Positions 35,752 to 45,768 of a DNA stretch of 64,000 nt are shown here, piece by piece; positions within the stretch are counted from its first letter, which is position 1; each line of letters begins with the position of its first letter. Source of the DNA: Pedobacter montanisoli. Its GTDB lineage: Bacteria; Bacteroidota; Bacteroidia; Sphingobacteriales; Sphingobacteriaceae. The DNA lies in assembly GCF_022809115.1 (NCBI RefSeq), contig NZ_JALGBH010000001.1, forward strand, positions 1,240,001-1,304,000. The letters are read 5' to 3'. Below the pieces are notes generated by a model. It was not told where the DNA came from. It did not search any database and was given only the letters and a program-made list of their open reading frames with translations. The translations under genes were made by a program, and so were the position numbers.

Positions 35752-36687
35752 TTAGTAAATTGTAGATTTTATATCTGGATTTTTAGATTTGAAAAGACTA
35801 AAATTTCTTGAGATACTGAACCCAAACCTTACACCTCCATTCTTCCAGGATTTTTTGGTATCGGTTAAAAAATTATTCTCGTTAATATATTCGGCGTTTA
35901 TAAAATTTAAAGAGAACACGTGACCACCCGTTTCTATTTCGAGACCAACCCCCAGGGGATTGTATTGAGCTACGCTTAAGCGAGTTGGTCTCGAAAGACC
36001 ATTAATTAAAGTATAATCTACAATGAAAGATAAACGTTTGGTGATTTTAAAACGCCCAGCAAAGCCTATAGTAAATAAATTCTTGCTATCTAAAATATCA
36101 GTAGTCATATATCTTATTAAATAAGAGGGTATGGCCTGCAATGATAAACGCTCAGAAAATTTTCTAGAAATGATGGGCTGAATCAGGTAGCTGGTTCTGT
36201 GATTAAAACTTATAAACTCATTAGCAAATGGTGTTCTGGTAGCAACTGCACCTTGTAACAGTAGGGTTATATTTAGAGGTATGCCGTCATTAGTTTGCTG
36301 TAATATTTTGTGTTTGATAAACAAATTGTATAACTCATCATGCTTGCTACGGCCAATACCTACGGTTAGATTGTTGGTTATGCCATAATCAAAACCAATG
36401 TATAAATCTGTAGCTACATCTAATCCATATAAAGTATGTGAACTACCAAAGTTACCACCAATATCGCCAAAGCGATGAGTAATAACAAGATCCAAATCAT
36501 GCTTCTTTTGTGTTTCGGTAGATTGCGATAGCACTAATCTGGGAGATTTAAAAGTTGCCTCAACCTTATTAAACTTCATTGAACTGTTTAAAGTATTTAA
36601 TAAAGAATCGGTATTTTGGGCGGCAGCTCTTAAAGCTAATATCAGTGTCAGCAAAATTAAATAGACAATGAGTTTAGATTTTTTCAT
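35752..36687 (-). CDS. DUF5777-type outer-membrane beta-barrel protein
   Basis: Protein of 311 residues with a signal peptide (about 1-23, ALRAAAQNTD) and a C-terminal chain of alternating strands with aromatic residues. The patterns DLVITHRFGDIGGNFG, LYGLDVATDLYIGFDYGITNNLTVGIGRSKHDELYN and LSFIVDYTLINGL are those of the DUF5777 family, which I know as predicted outer-membrane barrels often found with YceI-like and Rieske-like proteins. It would sit in the outer membrane; its transported or sensed ligand is unknown. It is 12 nt upstream of the Rieske gene and 2 nt downstream of the YceI gene, so clearly in the operon. Confidence 0.82.
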   Translation of the reverse strand: MKKSKLIVYLILLTLILALRAAAQNTDSLLNTLNSSMKFNKVEATFKSPRLVLSQSTETQKKHDLDLVITHRFGDIGGNFGSSHTLYGLDVATDLYIGFDYGITNNLTVGIGRSKHDELYNLFIKHKILQQTNDGIPLNITLLLQGAVATRTPFANEFISFNHRTSYLIQPIISRKFSERLSLQAIPSYLIRYMTTDILDSKNLFTIGFAGRFKITKRLSFIVDYTLINGLSRPTRLSVAQYNPLGVGLEIETGGHVFSLNFINAEYINENNFLTDTKKSWKNGGVRFGFSISRNFSLFKSKNPDIKSTIY

Positions 36688-36689
36688 GA

Positions 36690-37250
36690 TTATTTTTTTA
36701 GAGGGCTTAATGTTCCCTGAAAGCTAACTTTTATGATTTCGGCTATTTTGGTAAATACCAGCTTGGGTATTTCAATATGGTGGACTGCGCAGGTAACATC
36801 AAAATTAGAACTGATTGAGATAACCCCGTTTTTAATGTTGATTTTTCCTGCAATGGTTCTGGCTACATCTACTCCATGTACAGATAAAATTCCCTTGGCA
36901 CTTACCGTATAATCGCCATCTTTTGTCCAATCTATTAAAGGTTCTATACTTCCCTTAAACTTGGCAATCGGGTATTTGTCACTTTCCATATAGTTTTCAT
37001 TGAAATGTTCCTGCATCAGCTTTTTTTCAAATTCAAAACTTTTTATGGGAATTTGGATGTTTAGTTCCTGTTTTGGTAAAAGCATAACAGCATTGGCTGC
37101 ATTGCTAGATGCCCTGATATCTTCAATAGGTGTTGATGAAAATAGGCTAACTTTTAAGCCTTTGCCTATATAGGTTTGTGCATACGACAAATAGCTAATG
37201 CCCAACATTAAGCCTAAAAGGGCTATTGTTTTAATTTTTACTAAAGTCAT
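36690..37250 (-). CDS. YceI family periplasmic protein
   Basis: Lipocalin-like protein of 186 residues with a signal peptide (about 1-25, GISYLSYAQ). The conserved YceI features are LKVSLFSSTPIEDIRASS, then FEKKLMQEHFNENYMESDKYPIAKFKGSI, and the C-terminal GILSVHGVDVARTIAGKINIKNG block. YceI proteins bind polyisoprenoids such as quinones in an internal cavity; this family knowledge, with the Rieske gene in the same unit, suggests quinone or redox work in the periplasm. The start at 37250 overlaps the end of the preceding gene by 20 nt, so translation may be coupled. Confidence 0.9.
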   Translation of the reverse strand: MTLVKIKTIALLGLMLGISYLSYAQTYIGKGLKVSLFSSTPIEDIRASSNAANAVMLLPKQELNIQIPIKSFEFEKKLMQEHFNENYMESDKYPIAKFKGSIEPLIDWTKDGDYTVSAKGILSVHGVDVARTIAGKINIKNGVISISSNFDVTCAVHHIEIPKLVFTKIAEIIKVSFQGTLSPLKK

Positions 37251-38421
37251 AATTCAATTTTAATGATATACCATTTGATTTAAGTGGAACACTGCCTTGT
37301 CCGATTCCCGTTAAAGGAATTTTAAAGTAAGGTTCAATGCCTACACTAAATCTTTTATTTTCTAGCTTAATATTGTAGGTAGCTGAAATATCCAGTACAT
37401 TTAATAAGTGTTGGTTGGCATTGTTTACAGAGCTTATCCTATCGGCTCTGTTAGATTCAGGGGTATATTTAAAAATATACTTTTCATTAAGCATTATATA
37501 ACTGGACAAACCTGCGTTTATGGTAATATTTCTTTTAGCATTATCTGTAACCGAGTAGGAAGCTCTTAGCGGAATCTCGAGCACTTTACAAGCAGCTTTA
37601 ATGTTTGATATGATGTTTTGTGTATTGGGATTGTTAAAGGTATAATCAAAGCTTCTGGCATCATAATTTTTAGAACCATAGACTAAACCCGTTTGAACAG
37701 CCAATTTTTTGGTTAACTGAACACCGATGCTTAAGCCTGCAAAAACCCCGGATTTCCCGCCAATCATCGTACTGGTCGAACTAAAATCTGGCCCTGCGGT
37801 AAAGGCCAAAGTAAGGGGTAGCTTTAACTGGTTTTTTATAGGTGTTTCTTCGTTTTGACTTGTTTTTTCTTGAGGCGCTGTGACTATACTTGCAGAATGT
37901 TGCGTGGTATCTAAAACTAAGCTGGTCGAGGACTGGGTTACATTAGGTATAATCTGATTGTTATTAACTATTATGTTCTGTATGGTATAATCTTCACCGA
38001 TTGCTGTGTTAGCGCTTGGTTTAGTTTGAGTAGGAATAGAATAGTTGATAATATTGTTTTCTAATTGGTTTGATTTTTTTGAAGTATAGAGCCTATTTGT
38101 ATGATCTGAATCTGATTTAGGTGGCAAAACAGGAGATTGACCAATACTATTAAGGTTAGTGTAATTGTTATGCTTAGAAGATTGGATTTTGTTTTTGGCA
38201 ATATCAGACATTTCCGGCGATTTGCTGTTTCGGTAATACACTGCAATTCCAAAAGAAATAAAAAGAAGGATGACACTGGCATATCGAAAGAAAATACCCC
38301 GATCTCTTTTGCGTAGCTTTCTCTCCATCTTCAGCCATGATTCTTCCTCAAAATCGGGAAACTGGTCATTTATTCTCGATCTGAAGATTCTATCAAAGTC
38401 TTTGTCATCCAGTTCTTTCAT
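37231..38421 (-). CDS. Anti-sigma-like membrane protein with beta-barrel-like C-terminus
   Basis: Protein of 396 residues. The N-terminal 40 residues (KELDDKDFDRIFRSRIND, then FEEESWLKMERKLRKRD) are charged and likely cytoplasmic, one membrane helix follows (about 45-62, YASVILLFISFGIAVYY), then a low-complexity linker rich in Asn, Ser and Thr (about 70-190), and a C-terminal domain of strands (about 200-396) with PorT-like or outer-membrane-barrel-like patterns (GVFAGLSIGVQLTKKLAVQTGLVYGS). Its position 3 nt after an ECF sigma gene suggests that the N-terminal part is an anti-sigma factor. The mixture of an inner-membrane helix with a barrel-like domain is odd but occurs in this phylum. Family assignment is uncertain. 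Confidence 0.72.
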   Translation of the reverse strand: MKELDDKDFDRIFRSRINDQFPDFEEESWLKMERKLRKRDRGIFFRYASVILLFISFGIAVYYRNSKSPEMSDIAKNKIQSSKHNNYTNLNSIGQSPVLPPKSDSDHTNRLYTSKKSNQLENNIINYSIPTQTKPSANTAIGEDYTIQNIIVNNNQIIPNVTQSSTSLVLDTTQHSASIVTAPQEKTSQNEETPIKNQLKLPLTLAFTAGPDFSSTSTMIGGKSGVFAGLSIGVQLTKKLAVQTGLVYGSKNYDARSFDYTFNNPNTQNIISNIKAACKVLEIPLRASYSVTDNAKRNITINAGLSSYIMLNEKYIFKYTPESNRADRISSVNNANQHLLNVLDISATYNIKLENKRFSVGIEPYFKIPLTGIGQGSVPLKSNGISLKLNYDFSKN

Positions 38422-38424
38422 TTT

Positions 38425-38973
38425 TTAGTTTATTTTTTGTTGTGCTGTGGGTAAAGTATCGGCTATCATTTTTTTGAGGTGCTCCCTGGCCTTAAATAAA
38501 TTGGATTTTGATGTGCCAACTGATATAGATAGCATAGATGAAATTTCTTCATGAGAATAGCCGTCAATGGCAAAAAGATTGAAGACCGTTCTGTAGGCAT
38601 ATGATAATTGTTGCACTAATTTTATGAGATCGGCATAGTTTAAGTGCGAAAGAATATTGTCTGTTTCCAACAAGTCATGGTTAGGGTTAAGCTCTTCCAT
38701 TCTTATTTTTTTTATTTGTTTTCTATAATGGTCTACAGATGTGTTTATCATTATTGTGCTAATCCAGGCATTAAAAGATTTGCCGGTATCGTAATGTTTA
38801 ATGTTGATGAAAACTTTCATAAAACCATCGTTAACCAACTCAATTGCTTCATCCTTGTTTTTTGCATACCGCAAACAAATGCGTATGGCATAACCATAAT
38901 AGAGCTTGTAGAGATCTTTTTGAGATCTTCTATTACCTCTTATACAGCCATTAATTATTTCGGGTGTAAGCAA
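38425..38973 (-). CDS. ECF-type RNA polymerase sigma factor
   Basis: Sigma-70 family protein of 182 residues with region 2 (LYKLYYGYAIRICLRYAKNKDEAIELVNDGFMKVF, about 20-54) and region 4 (LSYAYRTVFNLFAIDGYSHEEISSMLSISVGTSKSN, about 118-153), joined by a short linker, and no region 1.1 or 3. This is the ECF form usual in Bacteroidota, controlled by a membrane anti-sigma factor. The next gene, 3 nt downstream, is the likely anti-sigma. It heads the YceI/DUF5777/Rieske operon and probably regulates its own unit. No clear TAnnTTTG element is seen upstream, consistent with an alternative promoter. Confidence 0.93.
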   Translation of the reverse strand: MLTPEIINGCIRGNRRSQKDLYKLYYGYAIRICLRYAKNKDEAIELVNDGFMKVFINIKHYDTGKSFNAWISTIMINTSVDHYRKQIKKIRMEELNPNHDLLETDNILSHLNYADLIKLVQQLSYAYRTVFNLFAIDGYSHEEISSMLSISVGTSKSNLFKAREHLKKMIADTLPTAQQKIN

Positions 38974-39070
38974 AATTTTAAATTATTTTTTGATAACGAT
39001 TACGTTGTTTTTTCGATTAAGGTTGCCTGGTCTTGAAAAAAAATAAAATGAAAAATATGATATAAATAAA

Positions 39071-39109
39071 AATCGCCAATAGTTGGCTCTAAATCAACTA
39101 TTGGCGATT
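39071..39109 (-). terminator. Probable terminator downstream of pgi
   Basis: A perfect 15-bp stem (39071-39085 with 39095-39109) around GCTCTAAAT, core AATCGCCAATAGTTG. On the minus strand it is followed by a T-rich run, about 145 nt after the pgi stop. Confidence 0.75.
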
Positions 39110-39253
39110 AAAAATTAAGCGTGCTGGGGCAAGATATAGTTGTCACTCTTATTTTGTAAACAACATTTCTGCAGTAAGCAGGAGAAAACTGTTGGCTTTG
39201 CGTTTAGACTTGCAGATTTAGCTACAAACAACTTAACAATTCGGCTATTAAAA

Positions 39254-40909
<1,656 letters not shown>

Positions 40910-40925
40910 TTAGATTTGCTTTAAA

Positions 40926-40955
40926 CAAAAATACAATTTACCATCTTACAAACAA
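40926..40955 (-). promoter_or_regulatory. Candidate promoter of pgi
   Basis: On the minus strand TTG at 40955-40953 is followed after 19 nt by TATTTTTG at 40933-40926, matching the Bacteroidota -33/-7 pattern with the usual spacing. Confidence 0.55.
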
Positions 40956-41028
40956 TTATAAACCACTATTGGTTTATTGTTTGGTATAATTAAAATAAGG
41001 GTTTAATTTTTTAAAATTAATTAAAAGT

Positions 41029-41526
41029 ATGTTTGAAAATCTGGAACAATTGGTTAGAGATAATGCTCAGGAGCTGGTAGTTAACAATAATGCCGTACCT
41101 GATGAAAAAAATGAAGCCGTAATTAAAGCAGCTTCGGGCTCAATTATCGATAGTTTGCAAAGCCAGTTAAGCGGAGGTAATATTTCAGAAATGATACAAT
41201 CGCTTAGTCAGGGAGGGGCAAGTTCAGTAGTGCAAAATGCTACATCAAATTTTACGGATAAGTTAGGCGCTCTGGGTATCAATAGTGATACCGCAAAGAA
41301 TATAGGCGCTTCCTTAATTCCTATGATCGTATCTAAATTTTTTAGCGGTGCTGCCAGTTCAAATGGCGGAGGCTTTAATTTTCAGGATATATTAGGTAAA
41401 GTAGCAGGTGGGGCAGATGGAAAATTTGATATGAACGATGTACTGGGAATGTTTGGGAAGAAAGATGACAATTCTGGCGAACAGCAGGGTGGTGGCTTAA
41501 TGGACAAGCTGAAAGACATTTTTTAA
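41029..41526 (+). CDS. DUF937-like small protein
   Basis: Protein of 165 residues with no signal peptide. The N-terminal helix MFENLEQLVRDNAQELV is followed by a Ser/Gly/Gln-rich helical region with phrases such as LQSQLSGGNISEMIQSL and DTAKNIGASLIPMIVSKFFSG, then a Gly-rich tail with repeated ILGKVAGG and VLGMFGKK blocks. The pattern resembles the DUF937/YidB-like family, but with low confidence. The role is unknown. It is divergent from pgi (125-nt spacer) and is followed by a terminator shared with the convergent TonB receptor. Confidence 0.55.
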   Translation: MFENLEQLVRDNAQELVVNNNAVPDEKNEAVIKAASGSIIDSLQSQLSGGNISEMIQSLSQGGASSVVQNATSNFTDKLGALGINSDTAKNIGASLIPMIVSKFFSGAASSNGGGFNFQDILGKVAGGADGKFDMNDVLGMFGKKDDNSGEQQGGGLMDKLKDIF

Positions 41527-41533
41527 AAAAAGA

Positions 41534-41558
41534 AAGGCTGCCCGATCCGGGCAGCCTT
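41534..41558. terminator. Terminator between the DUF937-like gene and the TonB receptor
   Basis: A perfect 11-bp stem AAGGCTGCCCG (41534-41544) with CGGGCAGCCTT (41548-41558) and a 3-nt loop. It has A-rich flanks on the left and a short T stretch on the right, 8 nt after the upstream gene. Confidence 0.8.
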
Positions 41559-41575
41559 CTCCATTAACACATTAA

Positions 41576-44047
41576 CTAAAACCTATACGAAAGCGCTGCA
41601 GCATAGTTTCTTGGATCGATCTGATTGATGTACCCACCTCTGAAATAAGAATTAAGACCTACTTCATCGGTCAAATTGTTTAAGAACAGTTTAACATCAA
41701 AACGCTTCATTTTATAACCTAATTGAGCATTTAAAGTAGAATAAGCTGGCATATCAAAAGGTGCTGTACCTCCGTAATTACCATGCCCGTCTGGCGTTAA
41801 ACTAAATTCATTTACCGGGCGTTTGCCTACATAATAGAAACCAGCACTTAAGCTCAGATTTTTTAAATTCCCTTCATTGAATACATATTGGATCCATGCG
41901 TTTCCGGTATGTTTTGGTGCATTCATCGGTGCTGATCCATTTACATATGAGGGTGAATTTTTATAACGGGCATCTAAGTAAGCATAACCCAGCATCACTG
42001 TTAAATTTTCTAATACACGTCCGTTCAGCTCTGCTTCTATACCATCGCGTACAAGATCACCTGCTTTAAAATAATAACCTGTAGTTTGATTGGTTCCCGG
42101 TACATATTCGGTATTAGATAAGTTTGAGGTATAAATATGGAAATAAGTAAGGTTAAATCTTAAACGGTTATTGAGCCAGTCTGATTTAATCCCGCCTTCA
42201 AACTGTTGCGTAGCAGAAGGGCCAATTTTTTCGCCATTGCTCATTAAATTGGCTTCAGAACGTAAACTTGTAGAGTTAGTATAAGAAGCAAAAACATTAA
42301 AGTTTTCTTTAGGCGTTATAATTACACCTGCGCTTGGATTCCATGCCGAGCCTGTTTTCTGTCCGTTTGAGGTATAATCTGGCGTAATGATCTGCGAATA
42401 TCTTAAGCCTATAACTGCTTTAAGGTATTTGTTAAACTCTATTACATCCTGAAACATAGCACCAAAAGCATTGTAATTGGCAGCTACCGGGTTTTGCGCT
42501 ACAAAACCTATGCTTTTACCCGTTCTTATAAGGTCTGATTTATCTTTATATACCACAGATTTAAGATCATTAGTGTAATTTCCAAATACATTGATGGTAT
42601 CGATAACGCTTGTATTGGCTAGAGTTACGCCATTTGCAAGTGCTTTTAGGGTACCTGTATAACTGGTGGTATTGGCATCAGCTATACGGTAATCTATACC
42701 CGTTTGTATAGTGTGTTTGATCTGTCCGGTATATAACTGCTGCCCGATCAGGTCTAACTGTAAGGTGGTGTTCTTGTCTTTTCTGGCACTCCTAGACATG
42801 GATCTTGAGAACATGTCGTAATCGGTGTATTTGCTCAAAAGAGAAACAGAAGTAGAAAGATTATCTACCATATAGTTAGAAGTTGCGAAGGCAGCACGTA
42901 ACTTAAAGTTATTATCCAGCTGATGATCTACTCTTGCCATAAAACTATTCATTTTGGTATTGGTATTGTCAGAGCTGAAACCTAAGAACTTATCATTGGG
43001 TAATACATAGAGTGCGTTAACACCTTGCGATGGATTAAGATTAACAGCCGAAGTAACTGGTGTACGGTCTTCATTAAAATAATCGCCTTCAATAGTAATC
43101 AAGGTTTTTTCAGAAGCTCTCCAGGCCAATGAAGGGTTAAAATACACGCGATTGCTGCTTAAACCTTTGCGGTAACTGTCGGCACGCTCATAAGCGCCGT
43201 TTAAACGGATAGCTACGGTATTGTCGATATTCAGGTTAGATTGTATGTCAAAAGTAGGGCGAAATTGTCCCCAGCTTCCGGCACGTATGCCTACCTGACC
43301 AGCATTGATAAAGTCTGGTGTTTTGGTAGCTACATTGATCACACCACCAGCGTTACCAAGATCTGTAATTACACCCTGTGTAATGGCGGCAGAACCTTTG
43401 ATCATTTGTATAGATTCAACACCTTGCATATCTACCACGCCCGAAGCGGTTTGAAATTGCGAATCCATGCGTACCCCGTTCTTAAGTACTGGAACACCCC
43501 TAAAGCCACGAGTTGACATCGATTCTTTTACCCCACCGTAGCTGCCAAAAAGTGTAACGCCCGGAATATTTCTTACAGCATCTGTAAGTGTTAATGCCCC
43601 CTGCTCTTCAATTACCTTATTAGAAATCACAGAAATACTCTGTATCTGATCTGAGGGTTTTAAAGGTAAACGGGTAATTGATTCCAAACCTTTGGGCTGA
43701 GCATTTCTTTTGCCAAAAACCTCTACCGAGTTCAGGTCTGATTCTTTAGAACGAAGGTTTACAAACACCTTTCTGGTATTTGCGCTAACATTAACCACAA
43801 CCTGTTCGCTAATAAAGCCAATACTTGATACAATAAGGGTCTGGCGGCCATAATTTACTCCGCTTAAGCTAAACTCACCATTGGCGTTGGTTGAGGTGGC
43901 CATATTGTGATGCGCTAGGTTAACCGTTGCACCGGCCACAGGTTTTCCATCAAGATCTTTAACCAAACCTTCGATATTGGATTGCTGTTGCGCAGAAGCA
44001 GTTAAAGCGCACATCAAAGAAAATATAAACAGTAATTTTTTAAACAT
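41576..44047 (-). CDS. TonB-dependent siderophore receptor
   Basis: Outer-membrane receptor of 823 residues that takes up a ferric siderophore using TonB energy. A signal peptide (about 1-19, CALTASAQQ) is followed by a carboxypeptidase-like regulatory domain (about 25-105, IEGLVKDLDGKPVAGATVNL), a plug domain (about 128-240, with VRNIPGVTLFGSYGG and STRGFRG) and a 22-strand barrel ending with the terminal Phe (AALSYRF). The TBDR motif set, especially RMDSQF in the plug, matches the FhuA/FpvA-like siderophore class rather than SusC. It is divergent from an AraC regulator, and the neighbouring lipoprotein and PepSY protein are also iron-related. The specific siderophore is unknown. Confidence 0.93.
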   Translation of the reverse strand: MFKKLLFIFSLMCALTASAQQQSNIEGLVKDLDGKPVAGATVNLAHHNMATSTNANGEFSLSGVNYGRQTLIVSSIGFISEQVVVNVSANTRKVFVNLRSKESDLNSVEVFGKRNAQPKGLESITRLPLKPSDQIQSISVISNKVIEEQGALTLTDAVRNIPGVTLFGSYGGVKESMSTRGFRGVPVLKNGVRMDSQFQTASGVVDMQGVESIQMIKGSAAITQGVITDLGNAGGVINVATKTPDFINAGQVGIRAGSWGQFRPTFDIQSNLNIDNTVAIRLNGAYERADSYRKGLSSNRVYFNPSLAWRASEKTLITIEGDYFNEDRTPVTSAVNLNPSQGVNALYVLPNDKFLGFSSDNTNTKMNSFMARVDHQLDNNFKLRAAFATSNYMVDNLSTSVSLLSKYTDYDMFSRSMSRSARKDKNTTLQLDLIGQQLYTGQIKHTIQTGIDYRIADANTTSYTGTLKALANGVTLANTSVIDTINVFGNYTNDLKSVVYKDKSDLIRTGKSIGFVAQNPVAANYNAFGAMFQDVIEFNKYLKAVIGLRYSQIITPDYTSNGQKTGSAWNPSAGVIITPKENFNVFASYTNSTSLRSEANLMSNGEKIGPSATQQFEGGIKSDWLNNRLRFNLTYFHIYTSNLSNTEYVPGTNQTTGYYFKAGDLVRDGIEAELNGRVLENLTVMLGYAYLDARYKNSPSYVNGSAPMNAPKHTGNAWIQYVFNEGNLKNLSLSAGFYYVGKRPVNEFSLTPDGHGNYGGTAPFDMPAYSTLNAQLGYKMKRFDVKLFLNNLTDEVGLNSYFRGGYINQIDPRNYAAALSYRF

Positions 44048-44057
44048 GATGTTATTT

Positions 44058-44091
44058 TTGTTTAGATTAAATAAAAATAAGACTAGATTTG
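44058..44091 (+). promoter_or_regulatory. Candidate promoter of the AraC regulator
   Basis: TTG at 44058-44060 (within TTTTTG), a 23-nt spacer and TAGATTTG at 44084-44091 fit the Bacteroidota consensus. The start codon is 39 nt downstream. It is face-to-face with the receptor's -7 candidate at 44095-44102. Confidence 0.5.
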
Positions 44092-44094
44092 CGA

Positions 44095-44102
44095 CAAAAG
44101 TA
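44095..44102 (-). promoter_or_regulatory. Candidate -7 element of the siderophore receptor
   Basis: Minus-strand TACTTTTG matches TAnnTTTG, 47 nt before the receptor start. No -33 TTG is clear, which would suit an activator-dependent promoter. Confidence 0.4.
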
Positions 44103-44130
44103 TAACGTTTATATGTAGCATTGGTAACGC

Positions 44131-45045
44131 ATGCGGACGAAAAAATTACGAAATCGGTCTTTTTTGATAAATGGGATAAGAATGGATACAGATCTGGTTA
44201 AAAGCAAGACAAAACAAAAGAATACTTACAGTACAGGCCCATATCACTTATGGGTTAACTATGAAGTATTGCATGCAAATTACCGGATTGATGAGGTTAT
44301 TCAGGTAACTGAAAAAGAATGCTGTTTTATCATTAACCTAACTGTAAGTCGTATTTCCCTACTTTTTAATGATACCGAAAGAGAAGAAAGATTAGGTTTT
44401 CTGGAAGCCTATTGTGCAGGCAAACCTTCGGAGATACAAATTAAGGCACATCACGAAAATGTATCTGTGCTTGTGATTAAACTGAATAAGGAAATTTTCA
44501 AGATGAACCAAGACTTAACACATCAATTTTCTTTTAATGGTTTAATGAAACAGCTTTCAAAGCAGACTAAATTTATCCTGACAGATTTTATCAACTATTA
44601 CCAGAGCAATACCTGCTTTAAGGAAAAACTCCTTTATTTAAAAAGCGAAGAATTTATCTACCATCTTTTTAATGAAACACTGCTTAGGCTAAATAACCAG
44701 GAACCAAAGCAAAGTAGTATAGCAGAAAAAATGGAAGAAGTAAGATTATTATTAGAAAATAACCTGGCACATCCTTTTACCCTAAAAGAACTGGCGCAAT
44801 GTATAAACAGCAATCCAACTTATCTGAAAGTATATTTTAAACAGATCTATGGCACATCAGTAATCAGTTATTTTTTTAAACTGAGAATGAATAAGGCCAA
44901 AGAAATGTTGCACAACTCTGATTGTAGCTTAGCAGAAATAGCCGCTAAAGTAGGCTTTAAATATGCCACGCATTTCTCCACAGCGTATAAATCTTATTAT
45001 GGCATTAATCCGCATAAAGTGCGTAGAAGTTTAGTGGTATTCTAG
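44131..45045 (+). CDS. AraC family transcriptional regulator
   Basis: Cytoplasmic regulator of 304 residues with a C-terminal AraC-type DNA-binding domain (about 205-300): LENNLAHPFTLKELAQCINSNPTYLKVYFKQIYGTSVISYF and the second helix-turn-helix NSDCSLAEIAAKVGFKYATHFSTAYKSYYGINP. The N-terminal half is a ligand or partner-binding domain with no recognised family. Divergence from the TonB siderophore receptor with only 83 nt between them, and overlapping promoters, suggests that it controls iron uptake and possibly itself; in related systems such regulators respond to siderophore or iron. The start at 44131 is used; ATG 44179 is a possible alternative. Confidence 0.9.
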   Translation: MRTKKLRNRSFLINGIRMDTDLVKSKTKQKNTYSTGPYHLWVNYEVLHANYRIDEVIQVTEKECCFIINLTVSRISLLFNDTEREERLGFLEAYCAGKPSEIQIKAHHENVSVLVIKLNKEIFKMNQDLTHQFSFNGLMKQLSKQTKFILTDFINYYQSNTCFKEKLLYLKSEEFIYHLFNETLLRLNNQEPKQSSIAEKMEEVRLLLENNLAHPFTLKELAQCINSNPTYLKVYFKQIYGTSVISYFFKLRMNKAKEMLHNSDCSLAEIAAKVGFKYATHFSTAYKSYYGINPHKVRRSLVVF

Positions 45046-45060
45046 CTGATATTATTTTTA

Positions 45061-45094
45061 TTTAGAATAATTAAAAATAATAAATATATATTTG
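45061..45094 (+). promoter_or_regulatory. Candidate promoter of the lipoprotein-PepSY unit
   Basis: TTTAG at 45061-45065 and, after 21 nt, TATATTTG at 45087-45094 match the Bacteroidota pattern, with the -33 part weak. The start codon of the lipoprotein is 22 nt downstream. Confidence 0.45.
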
Positions 45095-45115
45095 CCCACA
45101 CTAAAAGATACAACC

Positions 45116-45736
45116 ATGAAGAAAATATTATTTGCATTATTGATCGGATCCGTGTTAATGGTTTCGTGTAAAGAAAAGAAACAAGGCAAAGGTCTTGATT
45201 ACAACCAGATCAAAAGTGAGCTCACTTTAACTGCCGAACAATCAAAACGATTTGATGAAGTTGCTGATAAGTATAAAAAGCTATCAGCTGAGGCCAGAAC
45301 TGCAAGCGGAGGAGAAGGCGCACAGTTTGACAGAATAGGTTTTTTAACTAAGCTAGAGGCATTGCGTAAGCAGCAAAGCGAAGAAATGTCGGCATTCTTA
45401 AGTGCCGAGGATCTGATCAAATTCAATACTTATGTAGATAAGAATTCACGAAAAAGACCTCGTTATACAGATGAACTGTTAGCACAGCTTAAAACAGAAT
45501 TGGCTTTAAACGATCAGCAGTACCAGGCTTTGGAAGCGGTAAACAATGCTTTTGAAAAATCTTTCTCAGATGCACACGATGTTTACCATGGCAACAATGG
45601 ACTGGCAAGAGAATACTGGTTTAAATACGATGATCAGCGTAAAGAAGCATTAAAAAAAGTACTTAGCGATGAACAGTTTGCCAAATACCAAGAAATTGTA
45701 AAAGCGGTAACACCACCGTTTGAGGATAAAAAATAA
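45116..45736 (+). CDS. Lipoprotein with two LTxxQ-like helical segments
   Basis: Predicted lipoprotein of 206 residues: a signal with lipobox LMVSC (Cys19), then two similar helical parts, LTLTAEQSKRFDEVADKYKKL and LALNDQQYQALEAVNNAFEKS, that recall the LTxxQ repeats of Spy/CpxP-like periplasmic proteins. Spy-like proteins are chaperones; here the resemblance is limited to the helix spacing, so I do not claim the function. It lies between the AraC regulator and a PepSY membrane protein, all on one strand, and is likely part of the iron-uptake locus. I chose the ATG at 45116 since it begins the signal; the upstream TTG at 45092 would run through a promoter. Confidence 0.65.
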   Translation: MKKILFALLIGSVLMVSCKEKKQGKGLDYNQIKSELTLTAEQSKRFDEVADKYKKLSAEARTASGGEGAQFDRIGFLTKLEALRKQQSEEMSAFLSAEDLIKFNTYVDKNSRKRPRYTDELLAQLKTELALNDQQYQALEAVNNAFEKSFSDAHDVYHGNNGLAREYWFKYDDQRKEALKKVLSDEQFAKYQEIVKAVTPPFEDKK

Positions 45737-45768
45737 AATTGATCATAGCCCATTGAGTAGAAATAGAA

